A stretch of 16,874 bases of DNA from Hyphomicrobiales bacterium (GTDB taxonomy: Bacteria; Pseudomonadota; Alphaproteobacteria; Rhizobiales; Aestuariivirgaceae): NCBI GenBank assembly GCA_016710435.1, contig JADJVV010000018.1:1-16874 (forward strand), read 5' to 3'. Below are positions 15,020 through 16,874 of this stretch, in pieces (the stretch's first letter is position 1; every line of letters starts with the position of its first letter). The position numbers and the translations under genes are program-made. Under the pieces are notes generated by a model that was not told where the DNA came from, ran no database searches, and was given only the letters and a program-made list of their open reading frames with translations.

Positions 15020-16874
15020 GTTCCGCTGTACGCCCTCCGCGACAGCGAATAGAAACAATCCTCTGCCTGCGTGCCCGACGGGCAGTTCAGTTCCGCTGTA
15101 CGCCCTCCGCGACAGCGAATAGAAACAGTCCCAGCCCATGCACCCACGGCCACGAAGGCCATCACGGTTCCGCTGTACGCCCTCCGCGACAGCGAATAGA
15201 AACCGAGTCGAGCATGCTGCACGGCTGGGTAGTGGTGCTGGTTCCGCTGTACGCCCTCCGCGACAGCGAATAGAAACGAGCTGGGTGCGAAGGTTCCGGG
15301 CGCTGGTGAGTTCCGCTGTACGCCCTCCGCGACAGCGAATAGAAACTCACAAGGCCACCGGAAAATCCGGCTGCCTTTCGCGTTCCGCTGTACGCCCTCC
15401 GCGACAGCGAATAGAAACTATGTCGGGCCGTCCCGACTGGCGAGGGTCCGACCCGTTCCGCTGTACGCCCTCCGCGACAGCGAATAGAAACGCGAAGCCG
15501 GCGGCGAAGCCCACGACAACAGGTTCCGCTGTACGCCCTCCGCGACAGCGAATAGAAACGACCGGCTTGAGTTTGAAGCCGTTGATGTCGACGCGTTCCG
15601 CTGTACGCCCTCCGCGACAGCGAATAGAAACTCGAAGGAGATTCCAGTTTCCAAACTGCTGTGCTCGTTCCGCTGTACGCCCTCCGCGACAGCGAATAGA
15701 AACCCGGTAACCCCGCATCCTTGACAGCCTTCGCGACAGCCCAGTTCCGCTGTACGCCCTCCGCGACAGCGAATAGAAACTTGGCACGCGAGTGGTTCGT
15801 GCACTCAGGCGATGCCCAGAGGTTCCGCTGTACGCCCTCCGCGACAGCGAATAGAAACTTGGCACGCGAGTGGTTCGTGCACTCAGGCGATGCCCAGAGG
15901 TTCCGCTGTACGCCCTCCGCGACAGCGAATAGAAACGACGGTTGACGCTGCTCGCCACCTCGGCCACGTTCGCCGTTCCGCTGAACGCCCTCCGCGACAG
16001 CGAATAGAAACATCAAACCGCGCTCTGAGTCACACTCTGCACAGACCAGTTCCGCTGTACGCCCTCCGCGACAGCGAATAGAAACACACCCGGTGAGGGT
16101 GAGGCCGAGAGCTAGGGCGAGCCGTTCCGCTGTACGCCCTCCGCGACAGCGAATAGAAACGCGGCGTCGTGGTCGGTCCGACTGACCATGCCGGCCAGTT
16201 CCGCTGTACGCCCTCCGCGACAGCGAATAGAAACCTTCTCGGGCGTGAGGTCACGGAGGATCTCAGTGGTTCCGCTGTACGCCCTCCGCGACAGCGAATA
16301 GAAACTGGTCACTGGCGCGACGCGGATCGGCCTTCACCTTGTTCCGCTGTACGCCCTCCGCGACAGCGAATAGAAACACGCCAGCGACGAGGGTCTCGGG
16401 GGAGGCGGTCGTTCCGCTGTACGCCCTCCGCGACAGCGAATAGAAACGCCGCCCTCTGCAACGTAGCGGATAATCATTGCGGCCACCGGTTCCGCTGTAC
16501 GCCCTTCGCGACAGCGAATAGAAACCGAAGTCGATGCCCGGCAGGCGACCATGTGTGGGCAGGGTTCCGCTGTACGCCCTTCGCGACAGCGAATAGAAAC
16601 CTGGATGCGTGCACTCTGCCCTACTGACAGCGTTCCGCTGTACGCCCTTCGCGACAGCGAATAGAAACACGCCGGTGAGGGTGAAGTCACCCGAGGCGTC
16701 CTGTTCCGCTGTACGCCCTTCGCGACAGCGAATAGAAACTCGGTGCAGGCCACGGGGACGGCGTTTCCGTTGGAGGTTCCGCTGTACGCCCTTCGCGACA
16801 GCGAATAGAAACGACGACCACGAGGGCTGTCCAGGGCCCTTCGCTGGGGCGGTTCCGCTGTACGCCCTTCGCGA
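15020..16874 (+). CRISPR. CRISPR array 2 (25 full repeats plus a partial one; continues past window)
   Basis: Full 37-bp repeats start at 15020, 15090, 15167, 15241, 15310, 15382, 15455, 15523, 15595, 15667, 15744, 15822, 15900, 15975, 16049, 16124, 16198, 16269, 16341, 16411, 16489, 16564, 16632, 16703 and 16776; a partial copy starts at 16852. Spacers are 31-41 bp. The repeat is that of array 1 except in the hairpin loop: CCTCC in repeats 1-20, CCTTC from repeat 21 onward. Repeat 14 (15975) has one T-to-A change. Near-uniform repeats at the left end next to cas2 and the leader fit this as the active, growing end. One spacer is present twice in tandem (see separate entry). Confidence 0.99.
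15781..15936 (+). repeat. Tandem duplication of a spacer-repeat unit in array 2
   Basis: The 41-bp spacers at 15781-15821 and 15859-15899 are identical, each followed by an identical repeat, giving a 78-bp direct duplication. The ends coincide with unit boundaries, as expected from recombination or replication slippage between repeats and not from independent acquisition. Confidence 0.97.

Noticed and set aside
15138..16753. Long open frames on both strands across array 2 (and similar ones across array 1)
   Set aside because: Their proteins are periodic translations of the 37-bp repeat; they are CRISPR arrays, not genes.

Overview
The window is a complete type III CRISPR-Cas locus from a high-GC bacterium. 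The G+C-rich codon use, the Ala/Arg/Asp-rich proteins and the form of the RT-Cas1 protein suggest an actinobacterium; this is inference. Everything is on the + strand: CRISPR array 1 (enters from the left edge, decays by about 1095), an unrecognised two-TM membrane protein (1111-2883), a tightly coupled cas operon (3020-14761), a leader-like spacer region (14762-15019), and CRISPR array 2 (15020 to the right edge).

The effector genes run in this order: long Cas7 with an insertion (TIGR03986-like), HD-less Cas10 with an intact GGDD motif, single Cas7, Cas5/Csx10-like protein with a C-terminal helical domain, tandem Cas7-Cas7, and a small Csx19-like protein. This part set matches the variant type III-D architecture (III-Dv, known from Synechocystis). 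There, one Cas7, the Cas5 and a Cas11 are fused in one protein; here Cas7 is a separate gene, joined to the Cas5 gene only by an ATGA overlap.

Next come a two-TM protein with a probable SAVED-type C-terminal domain (candidate membrane effector for cyclic oligonucleotides made by Cas10), a small protein of the NLTPHDV family better known from phages and actinobacterial genomes, Cas6, a reverse transcriptase-Cas1 fusion, and Cas2. The likely workflow is: RT-Cas1/Cas2 acquires spacers, possibly from RNA; Cas6 processes transcripts of both arrays; the Cas7/Cas5/Cas11/Cas10 complex cuts target RNA; and Cas10 signals to the SAVED protein.

The most notable points are the III-D-variant gene split, the TM-SAVED candidate, the NLTPHDV gene inside a cas operon, and the RT-Cas1 N-terminus. 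That N-terminus lacks the first RT motif, lies in the -1 frame relative to cas6, and has no convincing start codon. The two arrays share a 37-bp repeat whose consensus differences fall in the apical loop of a predicted hairpin.
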